In this document: piece after piece, positions 52,488-62,059 of the stretch
How positions within the stretch are numbered: position 1 is the first letter of the stretch
Layout of the letters: each line of letters begins with the position of its first letter
DNA from: JASJAR01 sp038530285
GTDB taxonomy: Bacteria; Pseudomonadota; Alphaproteobacteria; Rhodobacterales; Rhodobacteraceae
Assembly: GCA_038530285.1 (NCBI GenBank)
Contig: JBCBCY010000007.1
Span: 1 to 64,000 of the forward strand
Length of the DNA stretch: 64,000 nt
Direction of reading: 5' to 3'
Program-made: the position numbers and the translations under genes
The notes under the pieces: generated by a model
Databases searched by the model: none
Told to the model about the DNA's origin: nothing
What the model saw: only the letters and a program-made list of their open reading frames with translations

Positions 52488-53321
52488 ATGGCAATTGTTG
52501 CAGAAACTTCGCGGTTCGGGACTGTCTCGCGCCCGATCCTAGCTTGGCTTGTCGCCCTGCTGTTCTTTTTTCCGATCTTCTGGATGATCCTGACCAGCTT
52601 CAAAACAGACGCAGATGCGGTAAAGCCTGAGTTCTTGTTGTTCTTCACGCCAACGCTGGAGAACTACCTGAACATGACCGAGAACTACGACTATTGGCGG
52701 TTTGCCACGAACTCGGTCATCACGGCGGTCATGGCGACCTTGTTCACGCTTTTTGTGGGGATCCCGTGCGCCTATGCGATGGCCTTCAACCCGTCGCGCG
52801 GCACGATTGATATCCTGATGTGGATGCTGTCGACCAAGATGCTTCCGGCAGCGGGCGTGCTCTATCCGATGACGTTCCTGACAAAAAGTATGGGGATATT
52901 CGATACGCATTTCCTGATCATTCTGGTGCTCAGTCTGATCAACATGCCGATCGTTGTCTGGATGCTTTACACCTACTTCAAGGAGATCCCCAAGGACATC
53001 ATTGAAGCCGGCAAGATGGACGGTGTGAACACCATGGGTGAGATCAAGGAAATCCTGATCCCGCTGGCCTGGGGTGGCATCGCATCGACTGCGCTGCTTT
53101 GCTTCATTTTCTGCTGGAACGAGGCGTATTGGACGGTTCGATTGACCACCACCGAAGCGGCAACCCTGTCGAAACTGATCGAGGGGAACCGCGCGCCTGA
53201 GGGCCTGTTCTTTGGTCGGCTGTCTGCGGTGTCTGCTGCGGCTGTTGGCCCGATCATCGTGCTTGGCTGGTTCTGTCAGAAACAATTGGTCGCGGGTCTC
53301 ACCTTCGGCGCCGTGAAATAA
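52488..53321 (+). CDS. smoG: Sugar-alcohol ABC transporter permease
   Basis: A 277-residue MalG-class permease; the first membrane segment is PILAWLVALLFFFPIFWMILTSFK and the EAA loop is IEAGKMDGVNTMGEIKEILIPLAW. GGGAGAGGGA precedes the ATG. It lies between smoF and the ATPase gene with 11-12 nt gaps, clearly one transcript. Confidence 0.9.
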   Translation: MAIVAETSRFGTVSRPILAWLVALLFFFPIFWMILTSFKTDADAVKPEFLLFFTPTLENYLNMTENYDYWRFATNSVITAVMATLFTLFVGIPCAYAMAFNPSRGTIDILMWMLSTKMLPAAGVLYPMTFLTKSMGIFDTHFLIILVLSLINMPIVVWMLYTYFKEIPKDIIEAGKMDGVNTMGEIKEILIPLAWGGIASTALLCFIFCWNEAYWTVRLTTTEAATLSKLIEGNRAPEGLFFGRLSAVSAAAVGPIIVLGWFCQKQLVAGLTFGAVK

Positions 53322-53332
53322 GGAAAAGACCT

Positions 53333-54340
53333 ATGGGACGTATTACACTTGAAAACGCGGTGAAGCGCTTTGGCGATGCCGAGGTCATTCCCCCTTTGAA
53401 CCTGACGATCGAAGACGGCGAGTTTGCAGTGTTTGTGGGCCCGTCGGGGTGCGGGAAATCCACGCTGTTGCGGATGATTGCCGGGCTCGAAGACCTGACC
53501 GAAGGGGCCATCAAGATCGACGGGGATGATGCCACGCAGGTGCCGCCATCCAAACGCGGTCTGGCCATGGTTTTCCAATCCTATGCGCTTTATCCGCATA
53601 TGTCGGTTCGCAAGAACATCGGCTTTCCCCTGCGGATGTCGAAGATGGACCAATCGGCGATCAATGCGAAGGTTGAAACGGCTGCAAAGTCGCTGAACCT
53701 GATGGACTACCTTGATCACAAGCCCGGTCAGTTGTCGGGTGGCCAGCGTCAGCGTGTGGCCATTGGCCGGGCGATTGTACGCGAACCGGCGGCGTTTTTG
53801 TTCGACGAACCCTTGTCGAACCTTGATGCGGCCTTGCGGGTTGGCATGCGCATCGAGATCGGCGAGTTGCACCAGCGTCTGAAGACCACGATGATCTACG
53901 TCACCCACGACCAGGTCGAAGCCATGACCATGGCCGACAAGATCGTAGTGCTGCGGGCCGGTCATATCGAGCAGGTCGGCTCACCGATGGACCTGTACAA
54001 GGCACCGCGCAACCTGTTCGTGGCCGGCTTTATCGGCTCGCCCAAGATGAACCTGATCGAAGGCGAGGCGGCTGCGGCCTACGGGGCCCACACGATTGGT
54101 GTGCGGCCGGAACATATCGCAGTGTCGGCAGAGGGCGGCAAATGGTCCGGCGTGGTCGGCGTGTCCGAAAACCTCGGGTCTGACAGCTTCTTTTATGTTC
54201 ATGACACCGGTCTTGGGGAAACCATCACCGTGCGGACGGAAGGTGAAATCACCTTCAAGCCGGGCGAACGTATCGGTTTGACGCCGCGTGAGGATGTTAT
54301 TCACAAGTTCGGTTCAGACGGATTGCGGATGACCTCCTAA
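53333..54340 (+). CDS. smoK: Sugar-alcohol ABC transporter ATPase
   Basis: A 335-residue MalK-type ATPase: Walker A GPSGCGKST, Q-loop VFQSYALYPHMSV, signature LSGGQRQRVAIGRAI, Walker B FLFDEPLSNLDA, switch VTHDQVEA. The C-terminal regulatory domain (residues 240-335) contains IGVRPEHIAV. Completes the importer with smoE, F and G. Confidence 0.93.
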   Translation: MGRITLENAVKRFGDAEVIPPLNLTIEDGEFAVFVGPSGCGKSTLLRMIAGLEDLTEGAIKIDGDDATQVPPSKRGLAMVFQSYALYPHMSVRKNIGFPLRMSKMDQSAINAKVETAAKSLNLMDYLDHKPGQLSGGQRQRVAIGRAIVREPAAFLFDEPLSNLDAALRVGMRIEIGELHQRLKTTMIYVTHDQVEAMTMADKIVVLRAGHIEQVGSPMDLYKAPRNLFVAGFIGSPKMNLIEGEAAAAYGAHTIGVRPEHIAVSAEGGKWSGVVGVSENLGSDSFFYVHDTGLGETITVRTEGEITFKPGERIGLTPREDVIHKFGSDGLRMTS

Positions 54341-54448
54341 GCGACGGTCAATGACCCTTGAACCGGGGCAGGGATGCCCCGGCGCGCGCATGGAATGAAG
54401 TAAGTGGATCAGACAGTGACAGGAACGTCGAAGACAGAGGGCGCGGTC

Positions 54449-55927
54449 ATGGATACGTCAGTGAAGTTGTCTTTGGCAACTTTGGCAGAACTCCCCACCG
54501 ACATCATGCGACCGAACTACCCGCGCGGAGACCTGCGCCCCGGTATCGTCCATATCGGGCTGGGGAATTTTCACCGAGCGCATCAATCTTGGTACCTACA
54601 TCGTTTGATGCTGAATGGTTTGGCCCGCGATTGGGCCATCATCGGCGCGGGCGTGCGACCCTATGATGCCGCCATGCGCGACAAGCTTTTGGCGCAAGAC
54701 TGCCTGACAACGCTTGTTCAGCTTGAACCTTCTAGCACCTCGGCAGAGGTCGTTGGCGCGATGATCGACTATCTGCCGATTGAAGACGGCAACGCAAGTC
54801 TGATTGCCGCGATGTCCGATCCCGCGATTTGTATTGTGTCGCTGACAGTGACTGAGGGCGGGTATTTCCTTGACCCGGCCACGGGTGAATTTGACGCCGC
54901 CCATGAAGAAATCGCGCATGATGCGGCCAACCCCGATACGCCGCAAACGGCCTTTGGGGCAATGATTGCCGCCCTGGCCAAGCGACGGGCGGCAGGCGAC
55001 AAGCCGTTCACGATCCAAAGCTGCGACAACCTTTTGGGCAATGGCGACATGGTGCGCCAGACCGTTGTGTCGCTTGCAAGGATGTCTGACGTAGATCTTG
55101 CCGCATGGATTGAGGACAACGTCGCCTTCCCGAACTCTATGGTGGATTGCATCGTCCCGGCCACCGGGCCCGAGGCGATCGAAAACCTGCGCGCCATGGG
55201 CGTCGATGACCTGGCCCCCGTGACCCATGAGAACTTCCGTCAATGGGTGATCGAGGACAACTTTTGTAACGGGCGCCCGCCATGGGAAGCCGTCGGCGCG
55301 ACCCTGACCGACAATGTCCACGCCTACGAGGATATGAAGATCCGGGTGCTGAATGCCGGTCATCAGATGCTGGTGAATGCAGCTGAGATCCTGTCGGTCG
55401 AAACGATTGCTGATTGTATGGTCGATGTTGAGATCGCCGGGCTTTTGAACAAGGTGCAATCGGACGAAGTCTTGCCCTTTGTGAATGCTGTGCCGGAACG
55501 CACGCCGCAGGAATACCTGTCTTTGATCGTCAGCCGTTTTGCCAATCCGGCTGTGCATGACACCACGCGGCGCGTCGCTTTCGATGGGTCGTCGCGGCAC
55601 GCCGGTTTTATTCTACCGACTGTGCGCGAGGCGCTTGATGCGGGCGCGCCGGTGGTTGGTCTGGCGTTGATTGAAGCGCTCTGGGCGCGGATGTGCACGG
55701 GCCTGCGCGAAGACGGCACGGTGATTGAGCCCAATGATCCGTTCTGGGATGATTTGCAGGCCGCGGCTCTGGCGGCCAAGGACGATCCAGCCCAATGGTT
55801 GGCCCAGGAGCAAATTTACGGAACGCTTGCTGATGAACCGGCATTCGCGGATGCTTTTGGGGATTGGCTGACGCGTCTGCACCGCGATGGCTGCCGGACC
55901 GTGCTGCGCGATTACCTGTCAAGCTAG
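54449..55927 (+). CDS. mtlK: Mannitol 2-dehydrogenase (polyol-specific long-chain dehydrogenase)
   Basis: Oxidises D-mannitol to fructose, and probably related polyols such as arabitol, with NAD. From 54449 it has 492 residues, matching MtlK; GAGGG lies about 8 nt upstream, whereas a GTG at 54404 lacks one. The cofactor region is IVHIGLGNFHRAHQSWYL. The catalytic K-x4-N-x2-H is K297, N302 and H305 (KIRVLNAGH). Its TAG shares CTAG with the convergent urtE stop. Confidence 0.92.
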   Translation: MDTSVKLSLATLAELPTDIMRPNYPRGDLRPGIVHIGLGNFHRAHQSWYLHRLMLNGLARDWAIIGAGVRPYDAAMRDKLLAQDCLTTLVQLEPSSTSAEVVGAMIDYLPIEDGNASLIAAMSDPAICIVSLTVTEGGYFLDPATGEFDAAHEEIAHDAANPDTPQTAFGAMIAALAKRRAAGDKPFTIQSCDNLLGNGDMVRQTVVSLARMSDVDLAAWIEDNVAFPNSMVDCIVPATGPEAIENLRAMGVDDLAPVTHENFRQWVIEDNFCNGRPPWEAVGATLTDNVHAYEDMKIRVLNAGHQMLVNAAEILSVETIADCMVDVEIAGLLNKVQSDEVLPFVNAVPERTPQEYLSLIVSRFANPAVHDTTRRVAFDGSSRHAGFILPTVREALDAGAPVVGLALIEALWARMCTGLREDGTVIEPNDPFWDDLQAAALAAKDDPAQWLAQEQIYGTLADEPAFADAFGDWLTRLHRDGCRTVLRDYLSS

Positions 55928-56631
55928 ACCGAGACCGCGTCCAACAGCGCGTCCTTGCTGACGTCGCCCTTTTTGCCCGAAAGTCGCGTCGCCCCGCGTT
56001 GCAGCACGTAAAAGCTGTCGCCCAGGTCATAGGCGAAGCTGAAATACTGTTCGACCAGCACGATCGACATTTCTGCCTTGTCGCGCAGGTGTTCAATCAC
56101 CCGGCCGATCTGTTGGATGATATTGGGCTGGATGCCTTCGGTCGGTTCATCCAGCAACAAAAGCTTCGGTTTCGCGATCAGCGCCCGCGCGATGGCAAGC
56201 TGTTGTTGCTGGCCACCTGACAGGTCGCCGCCGCGGCGGCCCAGAAAATCCTTCAGGATCGGGAACAGTTCGAAAATCTCGTCTGGTACAAACCGTTCTG
56301 AGCGGGGCAGGGTGGCAAAGCCCGTCTCCAGGTTTTCCTTCACCGTCAGCAACGGGAAGATGTCGCGCCCCTGCGGCACGTAGCCGACGCCCTTTTTGGC
56401 CAGCGCATGAGCTGTGGCGCGCCCGATGACCTCGCCGCCAAGGCTGTAGGTGCCGCCCGAATGCGGATGGGTGCCAGAGATCGCCTTCAGAAGGCTCGTC
56501 TTTCCGACGCCGTTGGTGCCCATCACGCAAGTCACTTCGCCCACGCGGGCGCGCATGTCGATCCCGTTTAGGATTTGGCTGCCGCCGTAGTGCAGTGTCA
56601 GCCCATCAATTTTCAGAAATTCATCGGCCAA
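55924..56631 (-). CDS. urtE: Urea ABC transporter ATPase UrtE
   Basis: A 235-residue branched-chain-type ATPase: Walker A GTNGVGKTS, signature LSGGQQQQLAIARAL, Walker B LLLLDEPTEGIQPNI. YSLGGEVIGRATAHALAKKGVGYVPQGRDIFPLLTVKENL is typical of UrtE. Overlaps urtD by 11 bp and is the last gene of the urtABCDE operon. Confidence 0.93.
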   Translation of the reverse strand: MADEFLKIDGLTLHYGGSQILNGIDMRARVGEVTCVMGTNGVGKTSLLKAISGTHPHSGGTYSLGGEVIGRATAHALAKKGVGYVPQGRDIFPLLTVKENLETGFATLPRSERFVPDEIFELFPILKDFLGRRGGDLSGGQQQQLAIARALIAKPKLLLLDEPTEGIQPNIIQQIGRVIEHLRDKAEMSIVLVEQYFSFAYDLGDSFYVLQRGATRLSGKKGDVSKDALLDAVSV

Positions 56632-57361
56632 GATACACCTCGATTACGCGCTCATCTGATGTGACATGGTCGATGGACCCTTCCGCCAGGACCGAGCCTT
56701 CGTGCAGGACGGTCACCTTGCAGTTCAGGCGGCGCACGAATTCCATGTCGTGTTCCACCACCACGACCGACCGGGTCTTGGCGGCTTCGACCAAAAGGTC
56801 GGTGGTGTGTTCGCGTTCGGCCGGGCTCATGCCGGCGGCGGGTTCATCGACCAGCAACAGGCGCGGTTCCTGCGCCAGAAGCATCCCGATTTCCAACCAC
56901 TGCTTTTGTCCGTGGCTGAGTTCGCCGGCCTTGCGGTTCAGCGCGGCTGTCAGGCCGATTTCCTCGGCCAATTCACCCACACGTGTGTGATCGGCCCGGT
57001 TCGCGCGAAAGCGGAGCACCGCAAATGGTCCGCGGTCATTCTTCAGCGCCATCATCAGGTTGTCGGCAACCGATTGATCTTCGAACACCGTGGGGCGCTG
57101 GAACTTTCGGCCCACACCTGCACGTGCAATCGCACTTTCCGTCATCCCCAGCAAAGATTGGTTTTTCTCGCCCCAGATCACACGGCCTTCGTCAGGTTTG
57201 GTTTTGCCGGTCACGATGTCCATGAAGGTGGTCTTGCCCGCACCATTTGGGCCAATCACGGCGCGCAATTCAGGCTCGGCGATCTGGAACGACAGGTTGT
57301 TGATCGCTTTGAAGCCATCAAAGGACACCGACACGCCGGAGACTTCTAAAAGCGTGCTCAT
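56621..57361 (-). CDS. urtD: Urea ABC transporter ATPase UrtD
   Basis: A 246-residue LivG-like ATPase: Walker A GPNGAGKTT, LSHGQKQWLEIGMLLAQEP as signature (LSHGQ, normal for UrtD), Walker B LLLVDEPAAGMSP, and the VVEHDMEFV switch. Overlaps urtC by ATGA. Pairs with UrtE to drive urea import. Confidence 0.93.
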   Translation of the reverse strand: MSTLLEVSGVSVSFDGFKAINNLSFQIAEPELRAVIGPNGAGKTTFMDIVTGKTKPDEGRVIWGEKNQSLLGMTESAIARAGVGRKFQRPTVFEDQSVADNLMMALKNDRGPFAVLRFRANRADHTRVGELAEEIGLTAALNRKAGELSHGQKQWLEIGMLLAQEPRLLLVDEPAAGMSPAEREHTTDLLVEAAKTRSVVVVEHDMEFVRRLNCKVTVLHEGSVLAEGSIDHVTSDERVIEVYLGR

Positions 57362-58617
57362 TTATCCGCCTCCTTTTCGCGCAAGGACCCGGCATCAGGG
57401 CCAAGATCGGCGCCATGCCGGTCGGGGCTGCGACGCTCGGCGATCAGATCAAAGAGGCCGCCAATGCCTTTGGGCGCAAAGAGTGTAACCGCGACAAAGG
57501 ACAGGCCCAGCAGGACGGTCCACCAGTCGACCCATTGCACGGTGTAAAAGCCCAGGTTGATGTCGGGGGCCTGCCCGCCGGTGAACCAGGTCGACAAAAG
57601 CGACACGAAGGCCGCGCCGATCACCGCGCCGTAAAGGCGCCCACGTCCGCCGATGGCGACCCAGACCGCGAGATAAATCGACGCGATCGGGGCGACTTCG
57701 GCAGGGTTGATGATGCCGGCCTGGGGGTAATAGAGCGCCCCGGCGATCCCGGCGAGGATCGCGGTCAGCGTGAAGATGAACAGCTTGAAGCCTTCGACGG
57801 GGTAGCCCAGGAACCGCACGCGCGCTTCGTCATCGCGAATGGCACGCACCACCGACCCAAACTTGCCCGACACCACATAGGTGCACAGCAGGTATCCGGC
57901 ACCCAGTGCGAAGGCCGAGGCCCAGAAAAACCAGATCGACACCGTTGATTGCGGCAGGCCGTCAAGGCCCGGCAGGTTTTGCAGTCCCGACAACCCGTTG
58001 TTGCCGCGCAACCCGCTGTCGTTCTGGAACAGGTAAAGCGACAACGCCAGCGTCATCGCCTGGGTCAGGATCGACAGGTAAACGCCGGTGACCCGCGACC
58101 GGAAGGCCAGCCAGCCAAAGACCAGCGCCAGAAGCCCAGGCACCAGCACCACCGCCGCCAGCTGCAGGGGAAGCGAATGGGCAAACACCCAGATGGGCGG
58201 GAATTCCGACGCACCCACCACGCCGAAAATCTGGTTGGCGATGCCGCTGGATATCTCTTCGGGCGTGGGCGGCAGGGGTTGGTTTGCCAGGCTTTCGGCC
58301 ACGATGATTTCGGTCCGGGCGTACATCAGCCACATCCCGATCGCGTAGCCGCCGAGCCCGAAAAACGCCATGTGGCCAAGCGACAGAATGCCTGTGTAGC
58401 CCCAGACAAGATCCATCGCGAGGGCCACCAGACACAGACACAGGGTCTTGCCCAGGGTTTTCACAAAGCTGGTCGAGATGACGCCGATGCCGAACCCATC
58501 GGCCAGCACGGTCACACCGACAGTGAACAGGGCCAGACAGGCCAGAAAGATCAGCACCGAGGGGTGGCGCATCACGAAGGGACGGCGCGGTGCGCCGGCA
58601 GCGGTCAGTTCAGCCAT
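57358..58617 (-). CDS. urtC: Urea ABC transporter permease UrtC
   Basis: A 419-residue LivM-class permease with about ten membrane segments. GYTGILSLGHMAFFGLGGYAIGMWLMY is the family signature, and the loop NDSGLRGNNGLSGLQNLPG is typical of UrtC. A 93-bp gap with a REP-like repeat separates it from urtB. Confidence 0.93.
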   Translation of the reverse strand: MAELTAAGAPRRPFVMRHPSVLIFLACLALFTVGVTVLADGFGIGVISTSFVKTLGKTLCLCLVALAMDLVWGYTGILSLGHMAFFGLGGYAIGMWLMYARTEIIVAESLANQPLPPTPEEISSGIANQIFGVVGASEFPPIWVFAHSLPLQLAAVVLVPGLLALVFGWLAFRSRVTGVYLSILTQAMTLALSLYLFQNDSGLRGNNGLSGLQNLPGLDGLPQSTVSIWFFWASAFALGAGYLLCTYVVSGKFGSVVRAIRDDEARVRFLGYPVEGFKLFIFTLTAILAGIAGALYYPQAGIINPAEVAPIASIYLAVWVAIGGRGRLYGAVIGAAFVSLLSTWFTGGQAPDINLGFYTVQWVDWWTVLLGLSFVAVTLFAPKGIGGLFDLIAERRSPDRHGADLGPDAGSLREKEADK

Positions 58618-58634
58618 GTGCTGCGCCCTTCATT

Positions 58635-58684
58635 GGCCCATAAATACCTCGGGGGTTTGGGGGCTGGCCCCCAACACCGCGACA
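58635..58684. repeat. REP-like stem-loop between urtB and urtC
   Basis: A GGCCCATAAATACCTCGGGG stretch leads into TTGGGGGC-TG-GCCCCCAA (58657-58674), an 8-bp stem. The same kind of short extragenic palindrome occurs widely in Roseobacter-group genomes. It may separate urtB from urtC expression. Confidence 0.55.
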
Positions 58685-58710
58685 CCGAAGGTGGCGCAAA
58701 ACCTGCATCC

Positions 58711-60678
58711 TCATGCCTCCGCTGCCCGGCCCTTAAGCGCGATGATCCCGCGCGGCCGGAATTGAATGAACAAGATGATGAACAAGATCATATAGGTCTG
58801 GGCGGCCAGGGTGTTCGATGGGTTCATCCACTCGATCCCCTTTTGCAGAAAGCCCACCATCGTGGCGCCAATCAGCGTGCCCCAGATGTTGCCGACCCCG
58901 CCGACCACGACCGTCATGAAGGATTGCACGATATAGTCTGACCCCATTTCGGACGTCACCTTGGCGTATAGCCCGATGGCCACGCCCGCGATCCCCGCAA
59001 TCCCTGAGCCGAAGCCGAAGGTCAGCATGTTAATCCGGTCGGGGTTGATGCCCATCGATGCCGCCATGCGGGGGTTCTGGGTGACTGCGCGCACCTCAAG
59101 CCCCAACCGCGTGCGGTTCATCACGAACAAAAACAGCGCCAGAAACATCAGGGCCAATACAAAAATCGCGATCCGGATGTAGCTGATCGAGACAATGTCG
59201 TTGATCACCCAGGACCCGTCGAGCCAGCCTGGCGCCGTCAGCGGGCGGGCTTGCGTGCCGAAGATGTTCTTGGCCAATTGCTGCAGCGCGATTGAAATCC
59301 CGAATGTCGCCAAAAGGGTTTCCAGTGGCCGATGGTACAGCCAGCGGATCACCAGGCGTTCCATCGCAACGCCAGCCGCGAAAGTCACCGCAAACGCCAG
59401 CGGGATGGCAAGGATGATCGAGAGCGTTAGATCTGGGACGAACAATTGCACGACATACCCGGTGTAGGCGCCCATCATGATGAACTCGCCATGCGCCATA
59501 TTGATCACTCCCATGACGCCAAAGGTGATCGCCAGGCCAATCGCGGCCAAAAAGTAGATCGAGGCGAGCGACAGCGCATCCAGTCCAAGGTCCAACGCCT
59601 GGTTCACGGCCACCTGTGTTTCGATGGCCGAAAGCGCCTCGGCGGCGGCCAGTGCCACGCCCGGGGGGGCCGCGCTGTAGCGTTCAAAGAAAACGAAGCG
59701 CGACAGGGCTTGGCTGACTTGCACCTCGGTCGCCACCGGATCCACCACGCCCGCGTCGGCCAGGGCGGCATAGGCCATGTCGCGGGCCGCTTCGCTATCA
59801 AGTGTCGCCACTTCGATCCCGGCGATCGTGTCGTCTTCGATGTTTGCGATCAGGGCGGCGCGTTGGTCGTCACGGCTGATGCGCGGTGGGGCCAGGTCTG
59901 CGGCCACCAGAATGGCATAGGCATCCTCTGCCGAAAGACTGTCACTTCCCGGCGTCACCGCACCCTTGATATCGTCGCCGTCTGGCAGGGTTTCGGCCGC
60001 TTCGATCCGCGTGTTCACAAGCGGGTTCAGAGCAGCGCGCACATCGACACCGAGGTCGCCGTCAAAATACCGGATCGCTTCGATACGTTCTGCGTCGGTT
60101 TCGCCGTAGCCAATCGTCAAGATGCGCTCCAGCCGCTCTTTTCGGGCTTTAATGGCAGGTTCGGGTTCGCCTTCGGTGGATGCGCGCAGGGCGGCCAGAT
60201 GGCTTTCCTCAGCGTCGCGTTCAATCGACAACAAGGCTTTCAGGCGGGTCTCGGGGTTCGGGTCGGACAGTTGAAATTGCACAAGCGCAGCGCCGATCAT
60301 GCCGCGCACGCCGCCATTGGGGCGCAGTTGCTTGAAGTCATCATCGGGGGTTTCGCCAATTTCGGACCCATCGGCGAAATCGAAAATCCGAAGCGTTGAA
60401 CGGTCGACTTCTTCTGCAAAGACAAACAGGCCGGTTTCTTCGTTCAGGTACATTTCGCGGGCCTGCCAGCGTTCCAACACGACCTGGGCTTCCGGCATTC
60501 CGCTGGTGGCCAGCGCGTCAATCGCGGGTCCGATGGTGCGGCGCGATGATTTTGTGATGATCTCGCCGTGGTCCTGCAAAAGCTGCTGGATTGGGGCATC
60601 TGCGTTTTGCGCTTGAGCGTCACCGCCCAAGGACATGGCCCATGTCAAAGCCAGCGCCAAAGCCAATCGAAGGATCAT
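58711..60678 (-). CDS. urtB: Urea ABC transporter permease UrtB with a long periplasmic N-terminal domain
   Basis: A 655-residue LivH-class permease. A signal-like N-terminus (MILRLALALALTWAMSLGGDAQAQ) is followed by about 340 mostly helical, acidic residues (PETRLKALLSIERDAEESHLAALRAS and similar HEAT-like stretches). The permease proper begins near residue 365 (LASIYFLAAIGLAITFGVMGVINMAHGEFIMMGAYTGYVV). Proteobacterial UrtB usually has such an extension but is commonly about 520-540 residues long, so this one is enlarged. Confidence 0.92.
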   Translation of the reverse strand: MILRLALALALTWAMSLGGDAQAQNADAPIQQLLQDHGEIITKSSRRTIGPAIDALATSGMPEAQVVLERWQAREMYLNEETGLFVFAEEVDRSTLRIFDFADGSEIGETPDDDFKQLRPNGGVRGMIGAALVQFQLSDPNPETRLKALLSIERDAEESHLAALRASTEGEPEPAIKARKERLERILTIGYGETDAERIEAIRYFDGDLGVDVRAALNPLVNTRIEAAETLPDGDDIKGAVTPGSDSLSAEDAYAILVAADLAPPRISRDDQRAALIANIEDDTIAGIEVATLDSEAARDMAYAALADAGVVDPVATEVQVSQALSRFVFFERYSAAPPGVALAAAEALSAIETQVAVNQALDLGLDALSLASIYFLAAIGLAITFGVMGVINMAHGEFIMMGAYTGYVVQLFVPDLTLSIILAIPLAFAVTFAAGVAMERLVIRWLYHRPLETLLATFGISIALQQLAKNIFGTQARPLTAPGWLDGSWVINDIVSISYIRIAIFVLALMFLALFLFVMNRTRLGLEVRAVTQNPRMAASMGINPDRINMLTFGFGSGIAGIAGVAIGLYAKVTSEMGSDYIVQSFMTVVVGGVGNIWGTLIGATMVGFLQKGIEWMNPSNTLAAQTYMILFIILFIQFRPRGIIALKGRAAEA

Positions 60679-60738
60679 CCCCCGCCCCTTCCTCGGTTGT
60701 GCCGGATTGCGGCCGTCCCGGACCGCCTCAGGCCACGA

Positions 60739-60757
60739 CGGGCCCCGGTGGGGCCCG
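60739..60757 (-). terminator. Stem-loop between urtA and urtB
   Basis: CGGGCCCC and GGGGCCCG pair around GGT, 22 nt past the urtA stop. No T tract follows. The third binding-protein gene in this window with a hairpin in this position. Confidence 0.65.
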
Positions 60758-60778
60758 CCGCAAGACTATCTGATCAAG

Positions 60779-62059
60779 TTAGTAGTTCGACTTGATTTGA
60801 ACACAGCTTTCGGTCTCGGTGTTGTACATCCCGCAACCCAGTTCCGCCCAGTCGCTGACCAGAACGGCCGATTCAGGCAGGAAGTCGGTCCAGGCATCGC
60901 CGGGAACTTCCGTGGTCTGGCTGATGATGTCGAACTGACCATCTTCCTGGATTTCACCGATGAGAACCGGCTTGGCCAGGTGGTGGTTTGGCAGCATAAC
61001 GGCGGTGCCACCTGTCAGGTTCGGGAATTCCTGGCCGTACATCGCTTCGCGGACCGCATCGACGTCTGTCGTGCCAGCCGCTTCTGCCGCGTTCACCCAC
61101 ATGTTGAAGCCGATGTAATGGGCTTCCATCGGGTCATTGGTCACGCGCTCTTCACCCATGCGGGCTTTCCAGGCTTCGACCCATGCGTCGTTGGCGTCGG
61201 ATTCTGCGGATTGGAAGTAGTTCCAGGCGGCCAGGTGACCCACAAGGTTCGACGTGTCCAAACCGGCAAGCTCTTCTTCACCGACCGAGAAGGCCACGAC
61301 CGGAATATCGTCCGCCGAAATACCTGCAGCGGCGAGTTCTTTGTAAAAGCCAACGTTTGCGTCACCGTTGATGGTGCTGATCACGCCGACTTTCTTGCCG
61401 TCAGCACCCAGCGCCACAACGTCAGCGACGATCTTCGACCAGTCGGAGTGACCGAAAGGTGTGTAGTTCACAAAGATATCGTCGGCTGCGATGCCTTTTT
61501 CCTGAAGATAGGATTCCAGGATGTTGTTCGTCGTACGTGGGTAGACGTAGTCGGTGCCCAGAAGTGCGAATTTTTCGACTTCCAGTTCTTCGAGGAAGTA
61601 ATCGGTCGCGGGAATGGCCTGCTGGTTGGGGGCCGCACCCGTGTAGAATACGTTTTTCGAGCTTTCTTCGCCTTCGTACTGAACAGGGTAGAAAAGAAGG
61701 CCGTTGAGTTCTTCTATGACCGGAAGAACAGATTTGCGGCTGACCGACGTCCAGTTGCCGAAGATCACATCGACTTCATGAACGGTCAGCAATTCGCGCG
61801 CTTTTTCTGCAAACAGCGGCCAGTCAGAGGCCGGGTCAACGACAACAGCTTCCAATTCGCAGCCCAGAACGCCGCCAGCTTCGTTTTGCTGTTCAACCAG
61901 CATTTCCATCGTGTCTTTCAACGTGGTTTCCGAAATCGCCATCGTTCCCGAGAGCGAGTGCAGTACGCCGACCTTGATCGGTGCGTCGCAGGCAAGTGCG
62001 GGTGCAGCGGCCAGGCTGGCAGCACCGGCAAGAAGTGCGGCAGTAAGTTTCTTTGACAT
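60779..62059 (-). CDS. urtA: Urea ABC transporter substrate-binding protein UrtA
   Basis: A 426-residue binding protein with start at MSKKLTAALLAGAASLAAAPALA (62059), not the longer frame to 62278. The mature sequence CDAPIKVGVLHSLSGTMAISETTLKD, then DWPLFAEKARELL, VIFGNWTSVSRKSVLPV and LLFYPVQYEGEESSKNVFYTGAAPNQQAIPA are UrtA signatures. First gene of the five-gene operon; urease genes are not in the window. Confidence 0.95.
   Translation of the reverse strand: MSKKLTAALLAGAASLAAAPALACDAPIKVGVLHSLSGTMAISETTLKDTMEMLVEQQNEAGGVLGCELEAVVVDPASDWPLFAEKARELLTVHEVDVIFGNWTSVSRKSVLPVIEELNGLLFYPVQYEGEESSKNVFYTGAAPNQQAIPATDYFLEELEVEKFALLGTDYVYPRTTNNILESYLQEKGIAADDIFVNYTPFGHSDWSKIVADVVALGADGKKVGVISTINGDANVGFYKELAAAGISADDIPVVAFSVGEEELAGLDTSNLVGHLAAWNYFQSAESDANDAWVEAWKARMGEERVTNDPMEAHYIGFNMWVNAAEAAGTTDVDAVREAMYGQEFPNLTGGTAVMLPNHHLAKPVLIGEIQEDGQFDIISQTTEVPGDAWTDFLPESAVLVSDWAELGCGMYNTETESCVQIKSNY

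Noticed and set aside
60635..62056. Plus-strand open frame of 473 codons
   Set aside because: Antisense to urtA, a well-supported gene; low-complexity Phe/Val/Arg-rich translation.
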